Shown here one piece after another: positions 32,667 to 43,080 of a DNA stretch of 64,000 nt (positions within the stretch are counted from its first letter, which is position 1; every line of letters starts with the position of its first letter). The stretch comes from Macrothele yani (Eukaryota; Arthropoda; Arachnida; Araneae; Macrothelidae), in the NCBI GenBank assembly GCA_039090855.1, contig CM077010.1:51106905-51170904 (forward strand), read 5' to 3'. Both the position numbers and the translations under genes were made by a program. Under the pieces are notes generated by a model. The model was given only the letters and a program-made list of their open reading frames with translations, was not told the origin of the DNA and did not search any database.

Positions 32667-34016
32667 GAAATTGCAACACTAAGAAGGAAACAAGCAATCA
32701 CAATGAAATTTATGGGAGTGATTAGTTATAGTACAAGCTGCAAACGATCACAATTACATCAGTAATAAGTAAACCACCATGGGCGGTGATAACATACCAC
32801 ACACGTCGTGGTATCAAACGAAACAGAGTTTGGATGGTCGTCTGCGGTATTGCATTCCATTCTGCTTCTACACGCATTCACAATTCGTTTGTTGTGACAG
32901 GCGGCGAGGCCATGCGAGGCAATCGTTGCTCAATAACAACCCAGACCTTCTGTATAGACGACAAATCTGGCGAGCGAGCAGGTCAGGAAAGACGAGCGAC
33001 TTGATGCGTACAGAGTACGTCTTGGACAGTACGAGCACCATGGGGTCGGGCATTGTCTTGTTGGAAGACGGCTCCCAGGATCGTCTGAAGGAAGGTATAA
33101 GTTCAGCTTCCAACACTTCCGTTATGTAGCATTGGCTGTTCAATGTGCCTGTGGTGCGCAGTAGGCGAGTGCGTGAATGAAACGAAACGCAGTAGCGCCC
33201 CAGACCATCACGCTCGGCGTATGACAGGTATGGCGCTGCACAGTGTAGCCTTCCTGATGCCGTTCACCACGGTATCTGAAAAACAAGGATTTCTCAGTAG
33301 TGGTGCATTAGATTGTGGATTCGTCCGAAAACACAATATGCTCCCATTCAGCACTCCAGTTGCGACGTTCGGGGTACCACTGTAATCGCTGGCGCTTGTG
33401 GTTCAGAGTCAAGGAAAATAGCAGCAATGGACGGCAAGCAACGAGGCCTCTCTGCGGCAATCGGTGACGAACAGTACTTGCAGACATTGGACGATGTGTG
33501 ACCATCCTTCATTACTGCGCAAGTGTCGTGGACGGTGTTATGCGCGACGTCACTGCCATACGGTGCAAGTGCCTGCCTTCCCGCTCGGTCGTGCAATTTC
33601 GAGCACCAGACCCTGCACGACGGTGCGTAGAACCTTCTACTGTCCATTGACGCCATGTACGCACAACTGTAGTTGCGTTACGCCTAACACGAGCAGCAAT
33701 ATCATGGTATGATAAACCACCTTCTCTGAGTCCAATGTTTCTACCTCTTTCAAACTCCGTCAAGTGTTCGTATGGTTGTCTCGTCCTCCTACGCGGCTTG
33801 TTTACATGTTAACAACTGCATGCGTGCGGTCGAGTTTAGCGATAGCAAGTTTAAAAACCTTCTTTTATACCACTTGGTGTGACGTTTCCGATGGCGTTTC
33901 GCGCCGCTCACATTTGCATGTGCGCTACAATTGTAATCATTTGCATCACCCATGGTGCCCTATCCACCCTGCAAATGTCATGCATATCCGAGCATTTCTT
34001 CATAGTGTTGCAATTC
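32667..34016 (-). mobile_element. Tc1-like transposon, third family, decayed
   Basis: The ends share GAAATTGCAACACTAAG and its inverted match CATAGTGTTGCAATTCC. A minus-strand transposase has MTEFERGRNIGLREGGLSYH and the HTH helix ATTVVRTWRQW, then in another frame LTLNHKRQRLQWYPERRNW and HIVFSDEST (first Asp). A third frame holds MVWGATAFR. Several frameshifts and stops are present; the second Asp and Glu motifs are barely readable. Its exact ends are uncertain by several bases. Confidence 0.82.
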
Positions 34017-34039
34017 CATTGCATTCCATATCATTGTTT

Positions 34040-34860
34040 CTAAATATCCGACTGGATAAATTCTTTTTCCCATTCGATACCTTTTATAACGAAGACTATT
34101 TTGGGTATAGTTTCTTTTCCAATCAATGCATAGTTTTTTCGCTAGGAGGCGTATTGTTAAATTGAGATTTCGCCGATGTCTTTGCATCTTTCTGCATCGG
34201 ATAGAGCTCCTGGTGGGAAACGTTTTGCATATAATTTCTAATTTCTAGTAAAGAATGGTTTCGCCACCGCTTGCGTACGTGTATATATTTTTTTGTTTCA
34301 GCTGTATTTGCAGCAAAATCTGTGCTTCTGAAAACTCGATTTAAAACATTCTGTTCTCTCACCACAAAAAACCTTTTGAGATTATCGTATGCATAAAATA
34401 GTTCATAGTTTTTCCTACAGGGAGCGCAAGTGTGTATTTTTCGTTTGTTCATATCTCTGCTTCTTATAGTCCGATCGGAAAGATTCTTACTTTATCGGAA
34501 AGCGTTTTTGGTGGAAAACCTTTTGCACATAAGGGCGTAAGTTCTCGTTTCGGTTTACAAAATATTTGCAGCAATATCTGAGGGACTAATAACCCGATTG
34601 AAAAAATTATCTGTCTCTCTCTCTCTCTCTCTCTCTCTGTAAGATGCCACTAAATATGAAAACATTTTATGTATTAAACAATGTACATTTTCCCCGCTAG
34701 GGGGAGCAAATGTTTTATCTGATTTTCTCCCTACCTCTGCTTTTAAATGTCCAATTTAAAAATTTCTTTTAACACCAGATGTTATTTACCTTGTGGAACA
34801 CTTCACTTGTATTTGGGGAGTTTTTTCTATAGTTGAAAGTTCTGTCGCTAGTTGGTGTTT
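34040..34860. repeat. diverged ~200-bp repeats with a CGCTAGGGGGAGC-like core
   Basis: TTTTTTCGCTAGGAGGCG (34135), TTTTTCCTACAGGGAGCGC (34410) and TTTTCCCCGCTAGGGGGAGC (34690), each followed by CTCTGCTT- and GTCCGAT-like words and a GTGGAAAAC- or GTGGGAAAC-like stretch. 32455-32640 is related (CGCCGCTAGAGGGCG). The copies are old. Confidence 0.55.
34615..34639 (+). repeat. (CT)n microsatellite
   Basis: A CT dinucleotide run within the diverged repeat block. Confidence 0.9.
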
Positions 34861-34864
34861 ATGA

Positions 34865-34901
34865 CCCGCCATGAGCAACCCTACGAGTTGCTCATGGCGG
34901 G
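34865..34901. repeat. perfect palindrome from SINE-A 3' ends
   Basis: CCCGCCATGAGCAAC and GTTGCTCATGGCGGG are exact complements with a 7-base loop. The sequence is the SINE-A 3' end (GAGTTGCTCATGG) facing itself. Confidence 0.85.
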
Positions 34902-35123
34902 CCATAAAACCAGAAAACAAAACAAAAACGAAAAAAAGACGACGTAAGATGATGGCACGTCATAAATGGAAAAGACAGATGAGATTGAAATGTAAAAATG
35001 TATGGTCTGGGTTGTGCTGTTTCGTATTATAGGTTCTTTGTTCAAATTTCGAGTTATCGAGTGCAGTATGGATGTTTCTTATAACTCTGTTTCACCAGGA
35101 ACAAGTGACTTTCAATGAAGGGT

Positions 35124-35182
35124 GGGTGAACCTCCCTGGTAACCGAGACCTATATGGGCTCGGTTACTTGGGAGGTTCACCC
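35124..35182. repeat. 24-bp imperfect inverted repeat
   Basis: GGGTGAACCTCCCTGGTAAC then CGAG, an 11-base loop, and the complement with two mismatches. Its right side repeats again as CCCTGGTAACCGACCCC. Confidence 0.75.
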
Positions 35183-35304
35183 CCTGGTAACCGACCCCAT
35201 GAGAGATGTCTTGTCTAATGACGCAGGCTCTGTGCTTCCCTGGAACCAGTAGCTTTAAAGGACGTGCGACTGCTTATGATTCTTAGATTTGCTCATTGTG
35301 GTCA
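35183..35304 (+). mobile_element. SINE-A 3' partial copy
   Basis: CTTCCCTGGAACCAGTAGC, GCGACTGCTTATGATTC and GTGGTCATTAAA. The head is absent. It ends at the TTAA used by the MITE. Confidence 0.65.
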
Positions 35305-35308
35305 TTAA

Positions 35309-35739
35309 AGTGGTTCCACCTAAAATCTCTGCCTTATGTTTCCAATGGTAAAAACTACACATTTTCTTCGCAATTATCATATTCCTAGGATGAAAATTTG
35401 CACATCGGTAAAACTAACTTTAAGTTACAGCATGGGATATTTAATAATTGCTAAAACAATACTATAACTAAGTAATCCAGCATTTGTTTGTCTACTGACG
35501 TCATCAATGTACAGGTCGCGCCATCTATTAGCAGGTCTGAACATTATTCAAAAACAAATGATGGATTTTTAACATAATTATGGTTATGTTTTAGCAAGTA
35601 TTAAGTATCCCATGCTATAACTAAGTTACTTTCATCGATGTGCAAATTTTCATCCCTGGGAGTACACTAATTGCGAAGAAAATATGTAAAGAAGTTTTAC
35701 CTTTGGAAACATAAGGCAGAGATTTTAGGTGGAACCACC
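35309..35739. mobile_element. palindromic MITE, copy 2, intact
   Basis: 431 bp between TTAA (35305-35308) and TTAA (35740-35743). The ends are AGTGGTTCCACCTAAAAT and ATTTTAGGTGGAACCACC. The ~165-base arms are near-complementary around a centre with TGACGTCATCAATGTACAGG. TTAA borders are the mark of piggyBac-type insertion; there is no coding sequence. Confidence 0.88.
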
Positions 35740-35743
35740 TTAA

Positions 35744-36270
35744 CAATTTGAACGCGGAAACTTGACTAGACAATAAATATATATGACATTATATTCATTT
35801 AAAGATACGAGGCATTACGTAGGTTGTGCGCGCGCTATCCTAGAAGGGAGAAGGCGTTACTTGAAGAACTGGTTCCAAATTCGTGGCAACTTGAGTGAGA
35901 CGCTATCATTGCAAGTATTGCTGCTGGTAATGATCTCCAAGGTTTCTCGAATGGCTGTACATTTAGGGGTAGAGTAGGTAGCTAATTTCTTTATATCATC
36001 CCACATAGCAGTAGCGGACTTGAATTTGACTTCTCTGGATAGTGCCGTGACTACTTTACCGTATTTTGTGTCCCTTTTATGTTCGTTGACTCTGATTCTA
36101 AACGAACGCTTGGTCATTTTAATGTAGTATCGTTTAGAGCCGTCCGGATACTGTAGAGGAATCGTATAAACACCTGCTTCGCAGGAGAGAGGTGGTTTTT
36201 CACTATTTCTCTTTAACATAGTATATAAAGATGCAGGAGATCTTATGCCGACGCCGTAGCTCATCTTCTT
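35744..36270 (-). pseudogene. Penelope-like GIY-YIG endonuclease with 3' untranslated region
   Basis: Minus strand: MSYGVGIRSPASLYTMLKRN, EAGVYTIPLQYPDGSK, YYIKMTKRSFRIRVNEHKRD, SATAMWDDIKKLATYST, CNDSVSLKLPRIWNQFFK and stop near 35857. The frame is open throughout, but YIG is YIK. The ~110-base tail ends at CGCGTTCAAATTGTTAA, the same end as in the copy at 30.4 kb. The RT part is absent, so the element is 5'-truncated. Confidence 0.87.
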
Positions 36271-36639
36271 GATGAACTACCACGTTATCAATTCGTTATC
36301 AATGAACTACGTATTTTTAAGTTTATGCAAATTGCATCCGAACTTTCTTCTTGTGAAGGAAGTGTACGTGCTGTGTGCTTTAGCATCAACAAGCAGATCT
36401 GATTCCCTTTCAAATTAATGAGTGGCATCAATGAAGATTCAACTGCAGCTTATTTCATTTATTTGTTTTGCTGAGCATTGCTATATAGTACGTGAAATAT
36501 AGTTTATAAAACATAGCGCAGCAGGGAAGCAAAGGGAAAAGGCCAAAAAGGCCTGACAAAGCCCCGACCTCCCCCTCCCCTCTTTTTTTTGTTACCTCAC
36601 TAAAAAGTCTTTTTTAATCTTTTACTTTTTATTTATTTA

Positions 36640-36800
36640 TTTCTTGGTTAGGGATTTAACAACTACTGTGAGGAACTCAATGAGCTATAAGCAGTCGCCC
36701 GTCCCAACTTTAGAGCCACTGGTTCTAGGGAAGAGAAAGAGAGCTAGTGCCGCAAGACAGTGCAACATTCGTACCTCGTCGGGATTGGAATCGTTCTCTT
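36640..36800 (-). mobile_element. SINE-A copy, minus strand, diverged
   Basis: GAGGAACTCAATGAGCTATA, CAGTCGCCCGTCCC, GAGAGCTAGTGCCGCAAGAC and ACCTCGTCGGGATTGGAATC (B box degraded) in reverse SINE-A order. Confidence 0.75.
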
Positions 36801-36992
36801 TAAGAAGAAATCCTGTAGATTGTGGTTGATCTGTCCCATCAGGAATGCATGCTGGTAATTTTTTTTTTTTTTTTTCGTTTAACGCAGTGTGGCATTTAGA
36901 GAGGTTTTTCCGGGGAGGCAATTACAAATTTTGAGGAGGCTGAAACTTGCTGACTGATTATATACATATAATCACAATTTTGTTATTTATGT

Positions 36993-38000
36993 ATCATCAT
37001 CATCATCGCCATCATCATCATAATCAACCATTATCAATCCACTGCTGGATGAAGGTCTCCCCAAATTTCTTCTACAATTGTCTGTCTTGAGCCTATCTTC
37101 TCCATGTCACTCCAACAAACTTTCAAATTTCATCCATCCATCTCCCATGGGGTCTTCTTCTGAGACTTTTCCTGTCCCTCGGAATCCAGTCTAAAATTTC
37201 GGTTGTCCATCTGTGATCCGTTCTTCTGGCAACATCTCCAGCCCATTGCCATTTCAGGGATTTCACTCTGGTCATGATGTCGTCCACTCCTGTCATTTCC
37301 CTTATCCACAAGTTCCTCTTCTTATCCTTCCTGGTTACACCAAGCATGCATCTCTCCATAGTTCTTTGAGTTGTCTGCAATCTTTGTATGTTTTTTTAGT
37401 TAAGGTCCATGTCTCTGCTCCATACGTAAGCACTGGTAGAATGCATTGATTAAACACTTTTCTTTTAAGACCTAATGGCATAGTGCTCTTAAAAATTGTA
37501 CTGTTTCTCCCAAAAGCTCTCCATCCAAGTTTCATACGCCGATTAATTTCTTCATCGATGTGACCCTCACTTGATATCTGCTGCCCTAGATAAATGTAGG
37601 TATCAGTTGTCTCAAGCTTTTCTCCATCAATCGATGCATTTTTGTTTCTTGTAAAAGCATTGTACATCTCTTTCGTCTTCTGAAAGTTCATTTTTAAACC
37701 CACTTCTTTACTCTTGTCAACAAGTTCTTGGATCATATTCTGCAGCTCTGAAGGGGTAGTTGCAAAGATTACTGCGTCATCAGCAAAACGAATGTGAGTT
37801 AAGTAATCTCCATTAATCTTTATCCCTTTTTTTCCCAGTTCAATGATTGAAAGACATTTTGCAATGTGGCATCAAAGAGCTTGGGAGATATGCTGTCACC
37901 TTGTCTCACTCCCTTTCCATTTCTTATTTGTGCTGTATTCTCAAATATCCGAACCTTTGCACTTGCATTTTCATAGATGTTATTATACATGCATCAATAC
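36993..38000 (-). pseudogene. RTE-type LINE, RT C-terminal third with trinucleotide tail
   Basis: Minus strand: GKGVRQGDSISPKLFDATLQ, HIRFADDAVIFATTPSEL (the FADD catalytic box), NFQKTKEMYNAFTRNK, IYLGQQISSEGHIDEEIN, KRKVFNQCILPVLTYGAETW, then in a shifted frame RTMERCMLGVTRKDKKRN and GDVARRTDHRWTTEIL. The shift is at a T run near 37390. The 3' end is a GATGATGAT-type tail at about 36993-37022. 5'-truncated, as is usual for LINE insertions. Confidence 0.9.
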
Positions 38001-38274
38001 ATATAAAATGCTAAGTAGAATATAAAAAGTTTCTTATGCTCTTGTATTGCACATGCAAATTCCAAAAAATTTACACATAAAATTATTAAAAATTTCAAAA
38101 TGTTCTACTTTTGCTTTAATTCAGTAATACACCACGGATTCATCATGGGGTGGTGTAAAAGATTGAGGATGCTAGTAAGATAACGCTGTGCTGGAGAAAA
38201 TCCCCCCAAAACATTAGGAGGGATAAAAATGTCCTTGCCTTACTACAAGCGTATTTCTAATTATTAATTAAAGG

Positions 38275-38665
38275 GGGGTCATGGCCCGCAGGTCAGTCGG
38301 GACCATGTGTTGCTGTAGGCAGTCATCCGCTGAAGAACGTGCATTTGAGAACTCACAGACAATTTGTTGTGGGGAACGTAACATCACACACATTTATTTT
38401 TTCGAAGCACTGAAAAAGGGATTCTCATTTCTCCTGTCTCGCGGTGTTTAAAGAACATCAAACTATTGCGAGAAACTTAACGGCCATGTTATCCTTGAAG
38501 TTCGAGCGCCAATGTGAAAACACAGTCTTGTCCACGCCGGGCATCGAATCCGGGTCCCCCTCAAACCGGAGTAAGTCGCTCTCCCAACAGAGCTACGTGG
38601 ACATGTGCTCTCATTGCTATCTGCCTTTATCTCATGTGCGTGCTGCGGCCCAGGCACGTCGCAAT
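38275..38665 (-). mobile_element. tRNA-like element: spacer plus one unit, diverged
   Basis: It has the long form of the spacer (GGTCATGGCCCGCAGGTCAG, CGCGGTGTTTAAAGAACATC) followed by one unit with a minus-strand B-box-like GGATTCGATGCC and CTCTGTTGGGAGAGCGAC. The outer unit found at the other two loci is missing here. Confidence 0.65.
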
Positions 38666-39469
38666 TTATGCGAAACGGTATTTGCGTTTTTTATGTTGAA
38701 CTTTCAGAAAGAACCAACTCGACTTTTACTTCTTTTAGATATCTATATATTAATTTTATAAGGTTTTTTACTGTGAGTCCTATTTTGAGAGAACGGCTGA
38801 ACGTAAAGACATGGTTGAGGTAAAAAAATAAAGGTATTACCATGTAGATGTGCCAGCCTAAGAGAAAAATGAGATTGCGGCAATGGTTCAAGGTGCTGTG
38901 GGGCGTCAAAGTTCCCATGTAAAGTCTATGAGAGAAGCGTGCGGTTGACATTCGATAGCCTGCGGTTGACTCACGCGCTGCTGAAGGCGGAGGCATGGAG
39001 GGACTGAAATAGTACGAATTCCAAAGTCTTATCTTTTCTGAACGAATCGTTAAGCAAAGCAACGCTAGCAAGCATTCCTATCAAAGTTCTTCTCATCGGA
39101 ACAGCGAACACTCTTGAAGACCTGGTTGCGTTATGCCGTTGGATTGTGTGACGTATATATACAATTTAATATTCATTCGATCCAGCTTATTCACGTAGGT
39201 AAGACGTTTCCCATTATGTAAAGATGTAAATAAACATTCCATTGCCCATTGTTAGTGAAAATATTACAGGCGACTGCTTATAGTTCATTGAGTTGCTCAT
39301 GGTGGTCGTTAAACCTTCAGTCAACAAACAAACAAAAAATCACGAACTTGTCTTTACTGAAGTGGTTTAATGAATTTGTCAATCGAATAAAGATTACATT
39401 TTTTGTTTCATATGAGTTTATCCTTTTCAAAAAAAAAAAAAAGAAAAAGAAAAAAGAAAAATTTAACCG

Positions 39470-39664
39470 TCGATTCCGACGAGTTAATAGTATTCGCAAC
39501 GCGAATTTCATGCTAACAACATTTACAAACACAGTTGTGACTGATGATGAGAGTGAAAGAGTGCGCTATCCAATTGAATTTTTGCACACGATCGACATGA
39601 GTGGACTTCTGCCTCACATTTTACGACTGAAAAAGGGTGCAGTCGTGATGCTCATGACGAACCT
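39470..39664 (+). pseudogene. Helitron-type helicase fragment
   Basis: The frame reads SERVRYPIEFLHTIDMSGLL, PHILRLKKGAVVMLMTNL, which matches the C-terminal part of PIF1-like helicases of Helitrons (FLNSLxxxGxPPHxLxLKxGxxxMLLRNL). It is cut by a SINE-A at 39665, and no helicase continues beyond. The Rep domain and Helitron ends are not seen. Confidence 0.65.
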
Positions 39665-39891
39665 GGCCGCCCCGGTGGCGCAGTGGTCTAAGCGCTGGCT
39701 TATGATGATTTGTTCGTGAAGGGTCCGGGTTCGAATCTCGGTGAGGCATGGATGTTTTGTTTGTCTTACGGCACTGGCTCTCTCCCTTCCCTGGAACCAC
39801 TGATCCTAAATTAGGGACCGGCGACTGCTTATAGCCCATTGAGCTGCTCACGGTGGTCGTTAAACTTTCAGTCAAAAAAAGGAAAAAAATC
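39665..39891 (+). mobile_element. SINE-A copy, 8-bp target duplication
   Basis: Full-length, A-rich tail with internal GG. ACGAACCT flanks it at 39657-39664 and 39892-39899. It ends the helicase frame. Confidence 0.9.
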
Positions 39892-40779
39892 ACGAACCTA
39901 ATTAATCATGAGCCACTTTCCTTCACGCCTTCTTTACTGAAGTGGTTGAATGAATTTGTCAATCAAATAAAGTTCATATTTGTTGTTAAGTATAATTTAT
40001 TCTTTTCAAAAAACTAAATAAATAAATAAATAAAAAAGCACCCTCGATTCCGACGGGTTTCGTCTAGTTGTTCTAATTCTTAAAGTTCTTATTTCATTTC
40101 CTTTTCCCCCTCGTTTGGAAAATAGCAGGTATGAATTTCATTTCGTTACTTCACCGTTAACACAAGGGTATTCATTATTTTCAATTGAGTAAAAATAATA
40201 CATCATTTTTGACAGCATCAAATATTAAATGAATTCAGAAAAACTAACGGTACTGCAACAATCTTCCTATTTGATAATTGCTCCTGAATATACTAGGACA
40301 AGCCGCCAATGGTATCCGATAACTCGGGTACAGTTGGCAAATTTTGAGCCAAGCTATTGCAAAATCTAAACTCGTTAAGGCGTCTGTTATAACAAATTCT
40401 AAAAAACGAACGCGTAAAATTTATGACTTCTAAAACAAAAGTACGAAGCATTCTAAAAAAGAAAGGCCTAAAATTAATCATGAGCCACTTTCCTTCACGC
40501 CTTCACGTTGGTTGTGATCAGGTTGCTTGTAAACAAAGCGGAAAGACACACTCAGATCTGGAACCACGTTTCTCATTTGGTATCGCGAAAGACAGACACA
40601 CACACATACACAAACTTCCTTTTATTATTATAGATTAAGCAGATGTGGAGCTAACAGACGGAGTCTTTCCATTTCTTCGTTTTTCAATTTGAACGTTGTT
40701 GGGGTTTTTTTAATTAATGTTAGTGAGCCGACTTTCGTGAAACGGTTCAAGTAGAAGGCCATCTAGTTGTAATTGAAAT

Positions 40780-41290
40780 TCCTCAGTGACACGGATTTCG
40801 GAAATCCGAAGGTGTCAAAACCTGAACATGGAGGATGTCCAATTACATGCCAAAAATCACGCTGACCGGATGTGTCACGTCGTAGCTATGCCCGAACAAC
40901 TAATTGTCCCGAGTCTCATATACAGAGCGGATTTTTTCAATTATTATTAAAATTAGTCAGTATTTTAATGGTCATTATTTGTATGCGACACGACAAATCA
41001 CCATGATACCGACTCCATGTTACTCACAATGTCCTTCCCTTTCTCTGTGGCAAGTGTCACCGCGACTGGCTGAAGATCTTTGGAGGAGATTGGTAACAAA
41101 CGACCCCTTCTCAAACCCCCTAAAAATGCAAGTTTTTGGACGATTATTCCTCAATGACACGGAATTTTGGGAATCGGAAGGCGTCAAAATTGGACTATGG
41201 ACGATGTCCAATCGCATGCAAAAATTCATTGTGATCGGATATGCCATCTCGTACCTATGCCCGAACAACTAATTGTTTCGAGTATTGTGA
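40780..41290 (+). repeat. two diverged copies of a ~145-bp sequence
   Basis: 40780-40920 and 41145-41285 share TTCCTCAATGACACGGA, GAAGGCGTCAAAA, GATGTCCAATCGCATGC and GCCCGAACAACTAATTGT. Separated by about 225 unrelated bases. Confidence 0.7.
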
Positions 41291-41489
41291 AGAGAGCTCC
41301 GCTAGGCCTTTGGCCTCGCTTCGTTCAATAAATTGGAACAAACCGAATAGTCAAATTTATTACCTGTGTGTCGATAAAGAAAAAACTTACTCATAACCAT
41401 TGCGGTAAGAAATACTGCGTTTCAAGAAGACGGGCTCCTGTATTTTTTTGCGGCGGAGGGGCATTGGTATCAGACGCCACATCCCTTTC

Positions 41490-41660
41490 ATCAGCATGAG
41501 CAGTAAGGGATATTAGCAGTCACCCGTCACTAATTTAAAGACATTGCTTCTGGAAAAGGGAGAGAACAGAGCAGTAGGGCAAACGCACCACTCATGATTC
41601 CATCTCAAAATAACTCAGACGACTATCCCGACACCTACGCCTCTGACCTCTCAGTCACCG
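41490..41660 (-). mobile_element. SINE-A-like copy, strongly diverged
   Basis: GAGCAGTAAGGGATATTAGC, CAGTCACCCGTCACTAATTT, GGGAGAGAACAGAGCAGTAG in reverse SINE-A order. The B box is gone. Confidence 0.5.
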
Positions 41661-42160
41661 GTAGACATATTTTATGTTGTAAGGGAAGAAATTATGAGAG
41701 AATCTCGAGGCGCCTGACCTTGGGTATGATTCATGTTAAAGTAAAACTCTACGATATCCCGTAGACACTCAGTCGTCGCCTTTAATAAGGGGAAGCCTTA
41801 CCCTTCTCTACTTCTTTTCGCTAATGGGCAATCAAAGAAGCTTTGTTATCAGACGCCACCTCCCCTTCATGAAAATTATAAAGAAGACTGCCGTTACTGT
41901 CTCTATACGTAAGGCTAGCAAAATTAAATCTTACGATTTCCAGACTATCATGACAGAAGCGTCAGACACTGTGTGACGTAGTACAGAGGTGAAGCACGTG
42001 TCAAGACCACAAATCTGCAGCAATACATTCCGTCCATGAAGCTTAGCTAGAAGAGAAACTTACTCCGGAGTGAGTTGCTCTAAGCTACAGCGACGGAATA
42101 TATCGTTGCAGATTTATCGTCTTGACAAGTTTTCACCTCTGTAATATGTCACATGCAACG

Positions 42161-42742
42161 TATAACGAAGTAAATATCTCCGTCATTTCTGTCCACGCCA
42201 GGATTCGAACCCGGATCCCCTCATTCCGGAATAAGTCACTCTACCAATTGAGCTACGCGGACGTTTGTTCTGACTACTATCTGCATTTATGTCGTGTGCG
42301 TCCTGCTGGCAGGTACGTCACATCTCCCCCCGAAAGAGGGCCGGGGGCATGGCCCACGGGTAAGCCGTGACCATGAATCGTTGCAGGCAGCCATCCACTG
42401 TAGAACGTGCACTTGAGAACTCCCAGTCAATCTGGTGTGTGGAATGCAACGTCACACACATTTATTTTTCGAAGCGCTGGAGAAGGGATTCTCTGATTTT
42501 TCCTATCTCGCGGTGTGGAAATAAAATCACACCATTGCGAGATTTTGAACGGTCGGGTCATCAGGATAGTTCGGGCGCCATTATAACGAATAAATATCTC
42601 CGTCATTTCTGTCCACGCCAGGATTCGAACCCGGATCCCCTCATTCCGGAATAAGTCACTCTACCAATTGAGCTACGCGGACGTTTGTTCTGACTACTAT
42701 CTGCCTTTATGTCGTGTGCGTCCTGCTGGCAGGTACGTCACA
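42161..42742 (-). mobile_element. tRNA-like unit array: unit-spacer-unit, copy 2
   Basis: Units at 42161-42322 and 42582-42742 are nearly identical to each other, and each carries the minus-strand tRNA-like segment (GTCCGCGTAGCTCAATTGG; B box GGTTCGAATCC). Acceptor-like ends GTCCGCG and CGTGGAC can pair. The spacer (42323-42581) contains CATGGCCCACGGGTAAGCCG, ACATTTATTTTTCGAAGCGC and CTATCTCGCGGTGTGG. Near identity of the two units suggests recent formation. Confidence 0.8.
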
Positions 42743-42885
42743 AACGCAAAATCAAATAGAAGGTCAAAGCATTCTGTAATGTCCAAGATTACAATTTGCT
42801 GTAAATTACAATTCATGAAATAAATGACTGATAGGGATTCATTGCAGATTTTAGCGCAAGAGCCAGATGTGGTCGCAAAGCTACC

Positions 42886-43080
42886 AGCGACCTCCCTGCT
42901 AGCGGAGTGGTCTAAGTGCTGGCTACTGAATATTCTTCAGAAATGGATCTGGGCCCGAATCTAGAGTAAGGCATGGATAGTGTGTTTATCTTACGGTACT
43001 GGTTCCTTCTTTTTCCTGGAAAAAGCGGCGACAAATTAGAGCCTGGCGACTGCTTATATCGGTCTCTTGACTTTGCAAGA
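42886..43080 (+). mobile_element. SINE-A-related copy, plus strand, diverged
   Basis: Head GCTAGCGGAGTGGTCTAAGT, then GGCATGGATAGTGTGTTTATC and GCGACTGCTTATA. It is preceded by GTGGTCGCAAAGCTACCAGC, the inverse of a word repeated seven times in the array at 43295-43810. Confidence 0.7.

Larger units (their letters stand above)
39265..40060 (+). repeat. duplicated segment around a SINE-A
   Basis: 39265-39475 and 39820-40060 share the SINE-A 3' end followed by the same unique flank: TCACGAAC, CTTTACTGAAGTGGTT, AATGAATTTGTCAATC, CTTTTCAAAAAA and TCGATTCCGACG. A shorter third piece (TCATGAGCCACTTTCCTTCA) is at 40479. The flank must have been copied together with the SINE. Confidence 0.75.

Noticed and set aside
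42600..42690. A functional tRNA gene on the minus strand (GTCCGCGTAGCTC... with paired acceptor ends)
   Set aside because: The same sequence recurs at least five times with the same flanks and inside a MITE, and the anticodon stem does not pair well. It is the tRNA-like part of a repeat.
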